From Winogradskyella sediminis (lineage in GTDB: Bacteria; Bacteroidota; Bacteroidia; Flavobacteriales; Flavobacteriaceae): a stretch of 64,000 nt of DNA. The position numbers and the translations under genes were made by a program. Positions within the stretch are counted from its first letter, which is position 1; each line of letters opens with the position of its first letter. The notes under the pieces are model-generated. The model saw only the letters and a list, made by a program, of their open reading frames with translations. It did no database searches and had not been told where the DNA came from. Below are positions 38,123 through 46,792 of this stretch, in pieces. The DNA lies in the NCBI RefSeq assembly GCF_003387355.1, contig NZ_QUNH01000002.1, positions 413,606 to 477,605 of the forward strand, read 5' to 3'.

Positions 38123-39076
38123 ATGAAACTTCAAACTCAAATACCAATAAAAGCACAGCAGTATGACGCCATAGATTATGATTCTAAATTATTGTTGCTA
38201 GGGTCATGTTTCTCAGAACATATTGGAGAGAAGTTTAAGTATTTTAAGTTTCAAACGGCAGTTAATCCTTTTGGTATTTTATTTCACCCTTTAGCTATTG
38301 AAAACAGTATTACACGTTCTATAAATAAGGATTATTATACGGCGGATGAATTGTGTTATCATAACGAGCAGTGGAGTAGTTTAGAAGTGCACTCGCGTTT
38401 AAATCAAACCTCGAGTCATCAACTATTAGAAACGCTAAATGCTCAGATTGATGAGATGTATAAGCAACTACTAAACGCAAGTCATGTTATTATAACCCTA
38501 GGAACAAGCTGGGTTTATAGACATATTGAATCGGATACAATTGTTGCAAATTGCCAAAAATTACCTCAAAAAAAGTTTTTAAAAGAGTTGTTGACGGTTG
38601 ATGAAATATCAGCTTCGCTTCAATCTGTGGTAAGCTTAATTAGAAATCTCAACCCAAAAGTGGTGTTTCTGTTTACCGTGTCTCCAGTAAGACACCTTAA
38701 AGATGGTTTTGTGGAGAATACTTTAAGTAAAGCACATTTGTTATCTGCGGTTCACGAGTTGATTGATCCAAGAAAACAGATTTACTATGTGCCATCGTAT
38801 GAAATTATGATGGATGAGCTACGAGATTATCGTTTTTATACAACTGATATGATTCATCCAAATACTCTTGCTATAGAGTATATTTGGGATAAATTTAAAG
38901 CGATGTGGATATCTTCTAAGGCATTGAAGACTTTAGAAGCTGTGACTTCCATTCAAAATAAAAAAGCACACCGTCCCTTCAATCCTAATTCAGAAGCACA
39001 TCAAAACTTTCTTAAAAAGTTAGACTTGGAAATAGAAGAACTTCGTTTAAAATATCCTCATATTTACTTTCAGTAA
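38123..39076 (+). CDS. GSCFA-domain protein
   Basis: 317 residues. The N-terminus carries the family signature LLLGSCFSEHIG (about 25-36), followed by NPFGILFHPLAI. Further conserved parts are VIITLGTSWVYRH, FLFTVSPVRHLKDGF and DMIHPN. The GSCFA family (PF08885) has a SGNH/GDSL-esterase-like layout, with the Ser of GSC and the DxIHPN block as candidate catalytic residues, so an acyl-ester hydrolase is likely; the substrate is unknown. No signal peptide, so presumably cytoplasmic. The 108-bp gap after it contains a perfect 6-bp palindromic hairpin (39108-39125). Confidence 0.88.
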   Translation: MKLQTQIPIKAQQYDAIDYDSKLLLLGSCFSEHIGEKFKYFKFQTAVNPFGILFHPLAIENSITRSINKDYYTADELCYHNEQWSSLEVHSRLNQTSSHQLLETLNAQIDEMYKQLLNASHVIITLGTSWVYRHIESDTIVANCQKLPQKKFLKELLTVDEISASLQSVVSLIRNLNPKVVFLFTVSPVRHLKDGFVENTLSKAHLLSAVHELIDPRKQIYYVPSYEIMMDELRDYRFYTTDMIHPNTLAIEYIWDKFKAMWISSKALKTLEAVTSIQNKKAHRPFNPNSEAHQNFLKKLDLEIEELRLKYPHIYFQ

Positions 39077-39184
39077 AGGCATTTATTTTAATAGTGAAAT
39101 TAAAAATATACGATATTCATCGTATGGTATAGTGTTGTCTTATAGTAGAAATTTGTGGTTCTATTAACCAATAAATTTTTACCA

Positions 39185-39727
39185 ATGAGAAAATTAAAGC
39201 AAAGCATACTCAGTGTTACAATCATAACAGTTATGATGTTCCTGTCCTGTTCTAGTAGTGATGATGGCGGTAATGGTGGTGATGCTCCTACAGGGACGCT
39301 TGTCGCTAAAGTAGATGGAGCAAGTTACCAATCGATGGAAATTTCTTCTTCTGCAACGATAGCCAGTACGCCAACGGGCCAAAGTCTTCTAATAGTAGCC
39401 TCCAACAGTGATGGTAATGCATTCTCTTTTACCATTTTTGGCTATGACGGTGTTGGCACCTATGATTTTGATGGCTCTGTTCTCTCTGCAGTTAATGTGG
39501 GTTCGTATACTGAAACAGCCGTTAATTTAAGTAACCCGGCTAATTCTACAACCGAGATTTGGCAGGCTCCTTATGAAAACTCTTATGTAGGTAGTCTCAG
39601 TGTCTCAGAAGAAACCGACACCCATCTAAAAGGTACTTTTGAGTTTACTTGCAAAAACTTAAATGGCGATCAGTCGGTTAAAACCATTTCAGATGGTGAG
39701 TTTAATTTAGGCATTCAAAACAATTAA
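39185..39727 (+). CDS. Secreted lipoprotein, DUF6252-like
   Basis: 180 residues. The ATG at 39185 (MRKLKQSIL) is preferred because it places a clean lipoprotein signal at the N-terminus with lipobox MFLSC (Cys ~23), followed by a Ser/Asp/Gly linker. The frame could extend 10 codons upstream, but that would put hydrophobic residues ahead of the basic n-region. The mature part (about 45-180) is beta-rich: TLVAKVDGASYQSMEI, GQSLLIVASNSDGNAFSFTI, GTFEFTCKNLNG, SDGEFNLGI. This pattern fits the small flavobacterial DUF6252 lipoproteins of unknown function. The PQQ-propeller gene follows by 10 bp. Confidence 0.85.
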   Translation: MRKLKQSILSVTIITVMMFLSCSSSDDGGNGGDAPTGTLVAKVDGASYQSMEISSSATIASTPTGQSLLIVASNSDGNAFSFTIFGYDGVGTYDFDGSVLSAVNVGSYTETAVNLSNPANSTTEIWQAPYENSYVGSLSVSEETDTHLKGTFEFTCKNLNGDQSVKTISDGEFNLGIQNN

Positions 39728-39737
39728 GCGCAATTCT

Positions 39738-41651
39738 ATGAAAGCACAATTTAAATACATCTGTAATATCGTGTGGGTTTCCCTTATTATAGCTATGCAT
39801 CCCATGAACGCGCAACAATCAATTGGGCCAGAGCACCGCTACGAGTTGGGGTCTAAAATAAATGAAATGACATTGACACTTGGTGGTATACTTGTTGTAG
39901 CTACTAATGATGGTCTTGTGGGTATAAAACCTTCAGAAGAACACCCTGTTTTTACTTTCAATAATTTTGGAAGGTTAAAACCAGAAGAAACGGAATTTAT
40001 TCCAGGCTCACCTTACGTCATAGTTTCTCAAGGTGCCGGATCTAAATTGGCAGGTATCGCTAAAACAAAACGTGCTGTCATAGACTATGTCAGTGGTCGT
40101 GTTATTTTTAATTCGGAAGCGGATCAATGGAATCAAGTATATACCTGTAATGTCATTTTACCGCAGAATAAACTTATCATAAGTGGTATTCAAAAAGTAG
40201 GAGATAAATTTGAAAAAATGACTCCTAAAGTTGCGGTATATGACTTGTCTAGTTCAACTTTAGACTATAGTTTCTTTTTAGATAAACCGGGTAGAGTAGG
40301 CATGGCTAAAGACTTTAGTGTTACCGGAACACCATTGCTGTTAAAAGAGTTTTTAATTATTCCAACGGCACAAGGTTTAATCGCAAAATCTCATGATGGA
40401 AAGGAACTATGGACTGCCAAAATAAAAAATGTTAGTAAGATGATAGCTGATGCTTCAGAAAATGAAATTTACGGTTTTGAGGCAGTAAACGCAGGTAAAA
40501 ATACGCGGATTCATAAAATTGATAAGAATGGTAAAGCGCTGTGGGATGATGACAGAAAAATAAAAGGTACAGTTTCTAAATTTGAAATACTGCCTCAAGG
40601 GTTAGCTGTAGTAAGTAATAAAAGTAGTGGTGGAGATACTAGTGTTTTTGCAACAAAGGATGAATCTGAAATAGCTTTTTTAAGTGCAGCATCGGGTGAA
40701 GATTTGTGGGATAAAGCACCTAAAACCAAAGGGTACGTACAGCATTTTTATGTTATGGAAGACGGTATTTTATTTGGGATACAATCTGGTGGGATTAACA
40801 AAATTTCATTTGATGGGAACCCGTTGTTTAAGAAACCTTTAAAAACGGGAGAAAATATCTTAATCATGGCACATTCTCCACAAGGCCTTATATACATTAC
40901 CTGTGAGGATGCTAATATCGTGAATTTAGCTACTGGCGAATCAGTATGGAAAAAGCCATTAAAATATAAAAACTCGGCTTCAGTAGCTTCTACTTTTGAT
41001 ACTGAGAATGATCGGTATTTAATAGCAGCAGCTAATAAAATTTATGCTATTGATGCTAATTCTGGAGATGTGTCGGAATTGACACAAATAAAATTTGAAG
41101 AAAAAGAAGCCGCAAATACAATTGATATACGTGACGATAATATCTTTTTAGCAGCCTCTCAGAATATGATGCTTTTAGGCAAAGAAGGCAAAGAAATTTA
41201 TCATAGTTATCATAAAGCTCCAGGGAAAAGTGGTTTTATGAAAGTCGTAGGTGGTGTTGTGGCTGCTGCGTCTTTAGTGGCTACTGCTTCTACAGCCTTA
41301 GCTGCTGGTGCTAATAATAATGGCATTGGTACCAATAACCTACGTAATTATAACGATTATGGTAAGGAAGCTAAACGTGCTTCAGAAATGTTTGCGTCTA
41401 TCAGTGATGCGTCTTTTAAAATGATGTCCCAACGTTTTAAAGCGACTTCTGCAACCAAAGATGCACAGTTTATTTTAACTAAAATTGGCAAAAATGTTGG
41501 TTTAGTAAAAGTGAATAAGGATACAGGTAACATAGAAAAAGAGATTATTTTAAATAATAAAAAACCAGAATATAAGGTCGACGATTATGGAGGGTATTTG
41601 TTTTACCAAGCTACTGACAAATCAATTTTCACATATAATTTAAACGAATAG
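39738..41651 (+). CDS. PQQ-like beta-propeller protein with internal hydrophobic segment
   Basis: 637 residues with a signal peptide (about 1-26, ending MNAQ). Residues ~30-490 read as PQQ-like propeller blades: GGILVVATNDGLVGIKP, GKELWTAKIKNVSK, DEIAFLSAASGEDLWDKAP-like, ATGESVWKKPL, KIYAIDANSGDV. These propellers usually act in protein scaffolding or as quinone enzymes; I see no quinoprotein active site. At about 507-530 there is a Gly/Ala/Val-rich hydrophobic stretch, followed by a Lys-rich helical part and one more blade-like segment (VGLVKVNKDTGNIEKEI). It is co-directional with the lipoprotein gene and is followed by a terminator, so the two form a small operon. Confidence 0.83.
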   Translation: MKAQFKYICNIVWVSLIIAMHPMNAQQSIGPEHRYELGSKINEMTLTLGGILVVATNDGLVGIKPSEEHPVFTFNNFGRLKPEETEFIPGSPYVIVSQGAGSKLAGIAKTKRAVIDYVSGRVIFNSEADQWNQVYTCNVILPQNKLIISGIQKVGDKFEKMTPKVAVYDLSSSTLDYSFFLDKPGRVGMAKDFSVTGTPLLLKEFLIIPTAQGLIAKSHDGKELWTAKIKNVSKMIADASENEIYGFEAVNAGKNTRIHKIDKNGKALWDDDRKIKGTVSKFEILPQGLAVVSNKSSGGDTSVFATKDESEIAFLSAASGEDLWDKAPKTKGYVQHFYVMEDGILFGIQSGGINKISFDGNPLFKKPLKTGENILIMAHSPQGLIYITCEDANIVNLATGESVWKKPLKYKNSASVASTFDTENDRYLIAAANKIYAIDANSGDVSELTQIKFEEKEAANTIDIRDDNIFLAASQNMMLLGKEGKEIYHSYHKAPGKSGFMKVVGGVVAAASLVATASTALAAGANNNGIGTNNLRNYNDYGKEAKRASEMFASISDASFKMMSQRFKATSATKDAQFILTKIGKNVGLVKVNKDTGNIEKEIILNNKKPEYKVDDYGGYLFYQATDKSIFTYNLNE

Positions 41652-41674
41652 AAGATGTAATACTATAGACAGAC

Positions 41675-41710
41675 AAAGCGTAATATTATCCATTACGCTT
41701 TATCTTTTTA
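41675..41710 (+). terminator. Rho-independent terminator after the PQQ-propeller gene
   Basis: A 10-bp perfect stem AAAGCGTAAT/ATTACGCTTT with a 7-nt loop, followed by ATCTTTTTAT. Confidence 0.88.
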
Positions 41711-41837
41711 TGACTTTGTTTATCGAAAAAAAGTGTAGCACGATAAATAAATGTTATATTTCATTAGTAATATGTTAAAATATAGCTTATTAAGGTCAGT
41801 ATTGGGTTGTGATACTATTACACAAAACTTCTATTAT

Positions 41838-43778
41838 ATGAATAAAATTATTGGATTTCTAGTTTTGGGTTTATTTACAAATATTGTTTGGTCTCAAAAT
41901 TTAGATAGTTTACTTCTTAACGCAAAACAAAACCCTAACGATTCTATTAAGATACGACTGTATAATAAAGTGGCTTTTAGTTATATTTTCAATGAACCTA
42001 GTAAAGCCATAGAAATTATAAGAGAAGGTAAAGCGCTTGCTAATACTGCTAAATTCAATTTTGGACTCACAGAACTTATAAATACGCAAGGTATCTATAT
42101 GGATGTGACAGGGCAGTCAGATTCGGCTAAATATTATTTTGAAAAAGCCCTGCAGTTAAGTCGGCAGCATAAGTTTCAAAATATCGAATCTATGTGTGTT
42201 AACAACTTAGGGATGTTTAATTGGAACCGAGGTAATTACGATACAGCGTTAGATTATTTTTTTCAATCTTATCGCATAGATGTGTCTCGTAACAATGAAA
42301 AGTCTACCGGTGCGGCTCTCAATAATATTGGTTTAATTTACCAAGAGATGAATCTTAGTGAGAAAGCCTTAGAGTATCATAAAAAAGCTTTAGCTGTTAG
42401 AGAGAAATATAAATTAGAAAACGATCAAATAGCGTCTTTAAATAATATAGGAATAAATCTTAAGGATTTAGGGCGAACAAAGGAAGCTATTGTTTACTTC
42501 AAACAAGGCATAGCATTGACAAAGAAAACAAATAATTTAATAGATTATTATAGGCTTTTAGATAATCTGGCCAATGCGTATTACATACAAAACAACCATG
42601 AGTTAGCTTTAAAAACATATTTAAAAGCTTTAGATAGAGCAAGTCATTTTAAAGCAGATGAGAAGAGTTTATTATCTATTTATAATAATATTGCTAGTCT
42701 CTACAATGAAAAGAATAAACCTAAGCTAGCCCTAAATTATATAGAAAGAGGCTTTGCGCTTACTGATACCTATCCCGATATAAAATTGGTAGCAGCCGAT
42801 TTGTATTTAACTAGTGCAGAAAGCCATTATATGCTAGACGATTTTGAAAAAGCAAGACATTTAAAATCTGAATATATCGTCTTAAAAGATTCTATTTTCT
42901 CAGAAGTTAATGCGGAAAAAATAGCAGACTTAGAAATAAAATACGAAACTGAAAAAAAAGAAACAGAAATTTTATTACAACGTGCAAAAATTGCAGAGCG
43001 TGATTTATTAATTCAAAAACGGAATTATCAATTATGGAGTCTCATAGGCTTTGCTGTTTTACTTAGTATTGTTGGCGGGCTGTTTTACAATCAGCAAAAA
43101 ATAAAAAATGCACAGCTGCAAAAAGAGAATGAACTTAAAGACGCTTTATTAAAAATAGAAACTCAGAATAAGTTGCAAGAACAGCGCTTAAGAATTAGCA
43201 GAGATTTACACGATAATATAGGGGCGCAACTCACGTTTATAATTTCTTCTATTGACAATTTGAAATTTGTTTTTGATATAAAAAATCCTAATCTAAATAA
43301 TAAATTAACGGCTATTAGTGATTTTGCATCCGATACCATTTATGAATTACGAGATACTATTTGGGCTCTTAATAAAACTGAAATTTCATTAGATGATCTT
43401 CAGGTGCGTATTTCTAACTTTATCGATAAAGCTAATCTTGCCTCTCAAAATATTCTATTTAATTTTAAGGTGAACGAATTGGTAGATACAAATCATGTTT
43501 TTACTTCTACCGATGGTATGAATATTTACAGAATTACTCAAGAAGCTATTAATAATGCTTTAAAGTATGCAGAAGCCAATAGAATAACAGTGTCAATTTC
43601 TCAAAAAGAGTCCCGGTTTATTATAAAAATAATTGATGATGGCATAGGTTTTATGGTCTCTCAGGTAACCTTAGGAAATGGATTGCGTAATATGAAAAAA
43701 CGCGCACAAGATATTGGTGGTGATGTAAAGATAGCATCAGAATTACAGAAAGGTACGGAGGTAACCTTATATTTATAA
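41838..43778 (+). CDS. TPR sensor histidine kinase (HisKA_3 type)
   Basis: 646 residues from the ATG at 41838, chosen because MNKIIGFLVLGLF then WSQ is a clear signal peptide; the frame could run back to 41751. Residues ~25-370 hold about seven TPRs (AALNNIGLIYQEMNLSEKALEYHKKAL and similar) in the periplasm. A coiled coil and one transmembrane helix (~400-420) follow. The HisKA_3 dimerisation helix has SRDLHDNIGAQ with phospho-acceptor His458. The ATPase domain has NNALKYAEA, DDGIGF and GNGLRNMKKRA. It is paired with the LuxR-type regulator 167 bp downstream. The signal is unknown. Confidence 0.93.
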   Translation: MNKIIGFLVLGLFTNIVWSQNLDSLLLNAKQNPNDSIKIRLYNKVAFSYIFNEPSKAIEIIREGKALANTAKFNFGLTELINTQGIYMDVTGQSDSAKYYFEKALQLSRQHKFQNIESMCVNNLGMFNWNRGNYDTALDYFFQSYRIDVSRNNEKSTGAALNNIGLIYQEMNLSEKALEYHKKALAVREKYKLENDQIASLNNIGINLKDLGRTKEAIVYFKQGIALTKKTNNLIDYYRLLDNLANAYYIQNNHELALKTYLKALDRASHFKADEKSLLSIYNNIASLYNEKNKPKLALNYIERGFALTDTYPDIKLVAADLYLTSAESHYMLDDFEKARHLKSEYIVLKDSIFSEVNAEKIADLEIKYETEKKETEILLQRAKIAERDLLIQKRNYQLWSLIGFAVLLSIVGGLFYNQQKIKNAQLQKENELKDALLKIETQNKLQEQRLRISRDLHDNIGAQLTFIISSIDNLKFVFDIKNPNLNNKLTAISDFASDTIYELRDTIWALNKTEISLDDLQVRISNFIDKANLASQNILFNFKVNELVDTNHVFTSTDGMNIYRITQEAINNALKYAEANRITVSISQKESRFIIKIIDDGIGFMVSQVTLGNGLRNMKKRAQDIGGDVKIASELQKGTEVTLYL

Positions 43779-43945
43779 GGTGCGTAAATGAAGATTTATT
43801 TGGGTTTATACAGAATATCTGATTTGAATCGTAGCGAATCGAGTTAAGTTCAATTTAAAAAAGGTGGGCATAAACTTAAAAACTAACAATTTGTTGATCT
43901 AAGAATAAAAAGAGGTTGACAAGTGATAACTAAAAAGCAAAAGAT

Positions 43946-44596
43946 TTGAAAATAAAAATAGCAATAGTAGATGATAATTCGTTTTTAATTAAAACCGTTG
44001 AAGAAAAGTTGTCGTTTTTTGACGATTTAAATGTAAAGTTCAGTGCCTTAGATGGATCTGATTTATTAGAACAACTAAAACGCAACCATAATCTCGATTT
44101 AATTTTAATGGATATAGAAATGCCAGTGCTAAATGGTATTGAAACTACAGAGATAGTCAAACAAAAATACCCTCATATAAAAATTATAATGCTCACTGTT
44201 TTTGATAATGACGAACATATTTTTAATGCCATAAAAGCTGGTGCGGATGGTTATTTGCTAAAAGAAATTAATGCAAGAGATTTACATTCAGGAATTTTAG
44301 AAACCTTAAATGGTGGTGCTGCTATGAATCCTTCAATTGCTCTAAAGACTTTAAAATTATTAAGAAAACCATTTGTGTCTACAAATTCAACAGATATAGA
44401 GGCCATAAAACTTACCGAGCGTGAAATTGATGTCTTAGAGCAATTAAGCAAAGGCTTAAGTTATAATGCTATTGCAGATAACCTTATTCTTTCTACGGGC
44501 ACTATTAGAAAACATATTGAAAATATATACCGAAAGCTTCAAGTTCACAATAAATTAGAAGCCGTACAAAAAGCGAGGCGAAACAATATTATATAA
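43946..44596 (+). CDS. LuxR/NarL-family response regulator
   Basis: 216 residues, with an unusual TTG start: MKIKIAIVDDNSF is the expected receiver opening and no in-frame ATG lies near it. The receiver domain (about 1-120) has acidic DD at 9-10, phospho-acceptor Asp56 in LILMDIEMP, a Thr around MLTVFD and a Lys in YLLKE. The C-terminal helix-turn-helix (about 150-216) reads LTEREIDVLEQLSKGLSYNAIADNL and GTIRKHIENIYRKL. It is the likely partner of the upstream TPR kinase. Its last 8 bp overlap the end of convergent coaD. Confidence 0.93.
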   Translation: MKIKIAIVDDNSFLIKTVEEKLSFFDDLNVKFSALDGSDLLEQLKRNHNLDLILMDIEMPVLNGIETTEIVKQKYPHIKIIMLTVFDNDEHIFNAIKAGADGYLLKEINARDLHSGILETLNGGAAMNPSIALKTLKLLRKPFVSTNSTDIEAIKLTEREIDVLEQLSKGLSYNAIADNLILSTGTIRKHIENIYRKLQVHNKLEAVQKARRNNII

Positions 44597-45044
44597 CCCT
44601 AACACTTTCCGGAACCAAAACGGTATAATCACCATTGTTTCTAATCACATCGCGTACTATCGATGATGAGATAAAAGACGTTTTAGAAGCGGTGAGTAAA
44701 AAGACAGTTTCAATTTTAGAGAGTTTTCGATTGGTATGCGCAATGGCTTTTTCAAATTCAAAGTCCGCAGGATTTCTTAAGCCTCTTAATATAAATTCGG
44801 CATCAATTTCTTTACAAAAATCAATTGTTAAGCCTTTGTAAGTCACAACTTTTACTTTAGATTCGTGTTTAAAGGCGTCTTCAATAAACTTTTTTCTTTG
44901 GTCTAGAGAAAACATATATTTTTTTTCGGCATTGATACCAATAGCCACAACCACTTCATCAAACAATTTAATACCACGTTTTATAATATCGAAATGGCCA
45001 TTTGTTATAGGGTCAAATGATCCAGGAAATAGTGCTCGTTTCAT
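44589..45044 (-). CDS. coaD: Phosphopantetheine adenylyltransferase
   Basis: Penultimate step of coenzyme A synthesis: 4'-phosphopantetheine plus ATP gives dephospho-CoA. 151 residues, close to family length. The nucleotidyltransferase motif is seen as FPGSFDPITNGHFD (about 6-19), with the conserved ISSSIVRDV helix near the C-terminus (about 126-134). It lies 63 bp downstream of ddl on the same strand, so co-transcription is likely. The 3' end overlaps the response-regulator gene by 8 bp. Confidence 0.97.
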   Translation of the reverse strand: MKRALFPGSFDPITNGHFDIIKRGIKLFDEVVVAIGINAEKKYMFSLDQRKKFIEDAFKHESKVKVVTYKGLTIDFCKEIDAEFILRGLRNPADFEFEKAIAHTNRKLSKIETVFLLTASKTSFISSSIVRDVIRNNGDYTVLVPESVRVI

Positions 45045-45107
45045 TACAGTAATTTTGTAGTTTCCACGCTAAATAGTGGATACTTGTATGAGTTTCAAAT
45101 ATAATTA

Positions 45108-46085
45108 TTATTTATTCAAAGCTTCTTCAATAGCGTTCCCAAATAAGTCTTCTAGGCTAATATTGGCTTCTTCTGCTTGTTGTGGTAAAATACTTTCTTT
45201 GGTTAAACCTGGTACAGTATTTACTTCTAATAAATATGGTTCGTCATTTTTAAAAATAAATTCACTTCGCGAAAATCCTTTCATTTTTAAAATTTCGAAA
45301 ATCCTTTTAGCTTCTAATCTTACTTTATTAGCATACTCTTCAGATATACGAGCTGGAGTAATTTCTTGCGATTGTCCTAGATATTTAGCTTCATAATCAA
45401 AAAAATCATTTTCTGAAACAATTTCGGTAATAGGTAACACAAGAGTTTCACCTTTATATGAAATAACACCTACGGAAACTTCAACACCATCTAAAAATTG
45501 TTCAATAATAATTTCGTTATCTTCTTTAAAGGATTTTTCTACTGCAGCTTTCAAATCTTCTTTTTTATAGACTTTTGAGATTCCAAAACTGCTTCCTGCC
45601 TTATTTGCTTTAACAAAACATGGTAGTCCCACTTTAGCGATTATGTCTTCTTCATTAAGAGGGTCACCAAGATTAAGGTGGTAACTTTCTGCTGTTTTAA
45701 TGCCATAAGGTTTTAAAGTGGCTAATAAATCGCGTTTATTAAACGTTAATGCTGCTTGGTACATAGAACAGCTTGTTTGTGGCATCTTTAACAATTCAAA
45801 ATAGCCTTGCATATAACCATCCTCTCCTGGAGAACCATGGATAGCATTAAAAACGCAATCAAATTGTATTTTAGTTTCATTTACTACAACTGAGAAATCG
45901 TTTTTATCAATTGGGAATTCTTCATCATTATCATTAACAAATACCCATTTGTTTTCAAAAATATGTATACGATAAGCATTATAGCTATCTTTATTAAGTG
46001 TGTTGTAAACTACATCGCCACTCAAAAGGGAAATCTTGTATTCGCTAGAATAGCCTCCCATTATAATTGCAATATTTTTCTTCAT
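45108..46085 (-). CDS. ddl: D-alanine--D-alanine ligase
   Basis: Makes the D-Ala-D-Ala dipeptide for peptidoglycan precursors, using ATP (ATP-grasp fold). 325 residues. N-terminal MGGYSSEYKISLLSG (about 9-23) and the HGSPGEDGYMQGYFE segment are characteristic. The ATP-grasp core has CFVKANKAGSSFGISKV and IIIEQFLDGVEVSVGVI, and the C-terminal part has GFSRSEFIFKNDEPYLLEVNTVPGLT with metal-binding Glu/Asn. It is divergent from the PASTA/rluD pair; with coaD this makes a compact cell-wall/CoA cluster. Confidence 0.97.
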   Translation of the reverse strand: MKKNIAIIMGGYSSEYKISLLSGDVVYNTLNKDSYNAYRIHIFENKWVFVNDNDEEFPIDKNDFSVVVNETKIQFDCVFNAIHGSPGEDGYMQGYFELLKMPQTSCSMYQAALTFNKRDLLATLKPYGIKTAESYHLNLGDPLNEEDIIAKVGLPCFVKANKAGSSFGISKVYKKEDLKAAVEKSFKEDNEIIIEQFLDGVEVSVGVISYKGETLVLPITEIVSENDFFDYEAKYLGQSQEITPARISEEYANKVRLEAKRIFEILKMKGFSRSEFIFKNDEPYLLEVNTVPGLTKESILPQQAEEANISLEDLFGNAIEEALNK

Positions 46086-46185
46086 CTATTAGGCCCAAAA
46101 ATTGGGTGTCTTTTAAGTTTAAAAAGCCGTAGCGTAAAAGTATCATTTATTTTCAATAATCTAATTCTCTAATTCATACGTATTT

Positions 46186-46217
46186 TATTTTTGTGTCGTT
46201 ATTATTTCTTAGTTTTG
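46186..46217 (+). promoter_or_regulatory. Promoter region for the PASTA/rluD unit
   Basis: Two overlapping possibilities: TATTTTTG (46186-46193) and TAGTTTTG (46210-46217), both matching TAnnTTTG. The second has a TTG 16 nt upstream and ends 17 bp before the ATG. Confidence 0.5.
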
Positions 46218-46234
46218 TCAACAATTATTTGCAT

Positions 46235-46783
46235 ATGAGTTTTGTTAAGTTTCTTACCAGTAAAGTGTTTTTTAAACAATTGGCGTTAGCTATTGTAGCG
46301 TTGGTTGTATTAGGTTTTATAGCTTTAAAATGGCTAGCTATTACTACAAATCACGGAGAGTTTGTGGTGGTACCAGACCTAAAAGGGAAATCCTTAGAAA
46401 CAGTTGGGATAGAATTAAAGGATCATGATTTAGCTATGGAGATACAAGATTCAGCTAATTATAACCCAAAATATCCTAAGTTTTCTGTGATTGAACAAAG
46501 TCCGAAAGCCGGAGCTCATGTAAAAGAAAACAGAACCATTTATTTAATATTAAACCCTTCTGGTTACCGTAAGGTCGAAGTGCCAAACATTTTGAAACGT
46601 ACCTTTAGACAAGCCAAACCTCAGTTAGAGGCTTTAGAATTTGAAATCGGTGAAATCACCTATAAAGATGCTATTGGAGAAGGAGTCATCTCAATGTCTC
46701 ACAAAGGTAAGCCTTTAACACCTGGTACATTATTACCCTTAACATCTAAGATAGACTTGGTATTAGGTAACGGTAAACTATAA
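46235..46783 (+). CDS. PASTA-domain membrane-anchored protein
   Basis: 182 residues from the ATG at 46235 (MSFVKFLTSKVFFK), preferred over an in-frame start 14 codons earlier that would overlap the promoter. One membrane helix (about 15-36, LALAIVALVVLGFIAL) is followed by two PASTA domains (about 45-112 with VVVPDLKGKSLETVGIEL, and about 113-180 with VEVPNILKRTFRQAKPQLEAL), located in the periplasm. PASTA domains can bind peptidoglycan stem peptides. The fused Ser/Thr kinase found in Firmicutes is absent. rluD follows 9 bp downstream. Confidence 0.92.
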   Translation: MSFVKFLTSKVFFKQLALAIVALVVLGFIALKWLAITTNHGEFVVVPDLKGKSLETVGIELKDHDLAMEIQDSANYNPKYPKFSVIEQSPKAGAHVKENRTIYLILNPSGYRKVEVPNILKRTFRQAKPQLEALEFEIGEITYKDAIGEGVISMSHKGKPLTPGTLLPLTSKIDLVLGNGKL

Positions 46784-46792
46784 ATAAACATA

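Noticed and set aside
41751..41837. Longer N-terminus of the histidine kinase.
   Set aside because: The later ATG gives a proper signal peptide; the extension would add non-signal residues in front of it.
45076..45095. TCCAC/GTGGA hairpin between coaD and ddl.
   Set aside because: Short stem without T-tract in either direction; would split a likely operon without evidence.
45076..45396. Plus-strand frame opposite the end of ddl.
   Set aside because: Antisense shadow of a well-conserved essential gene; no promoter or family match.
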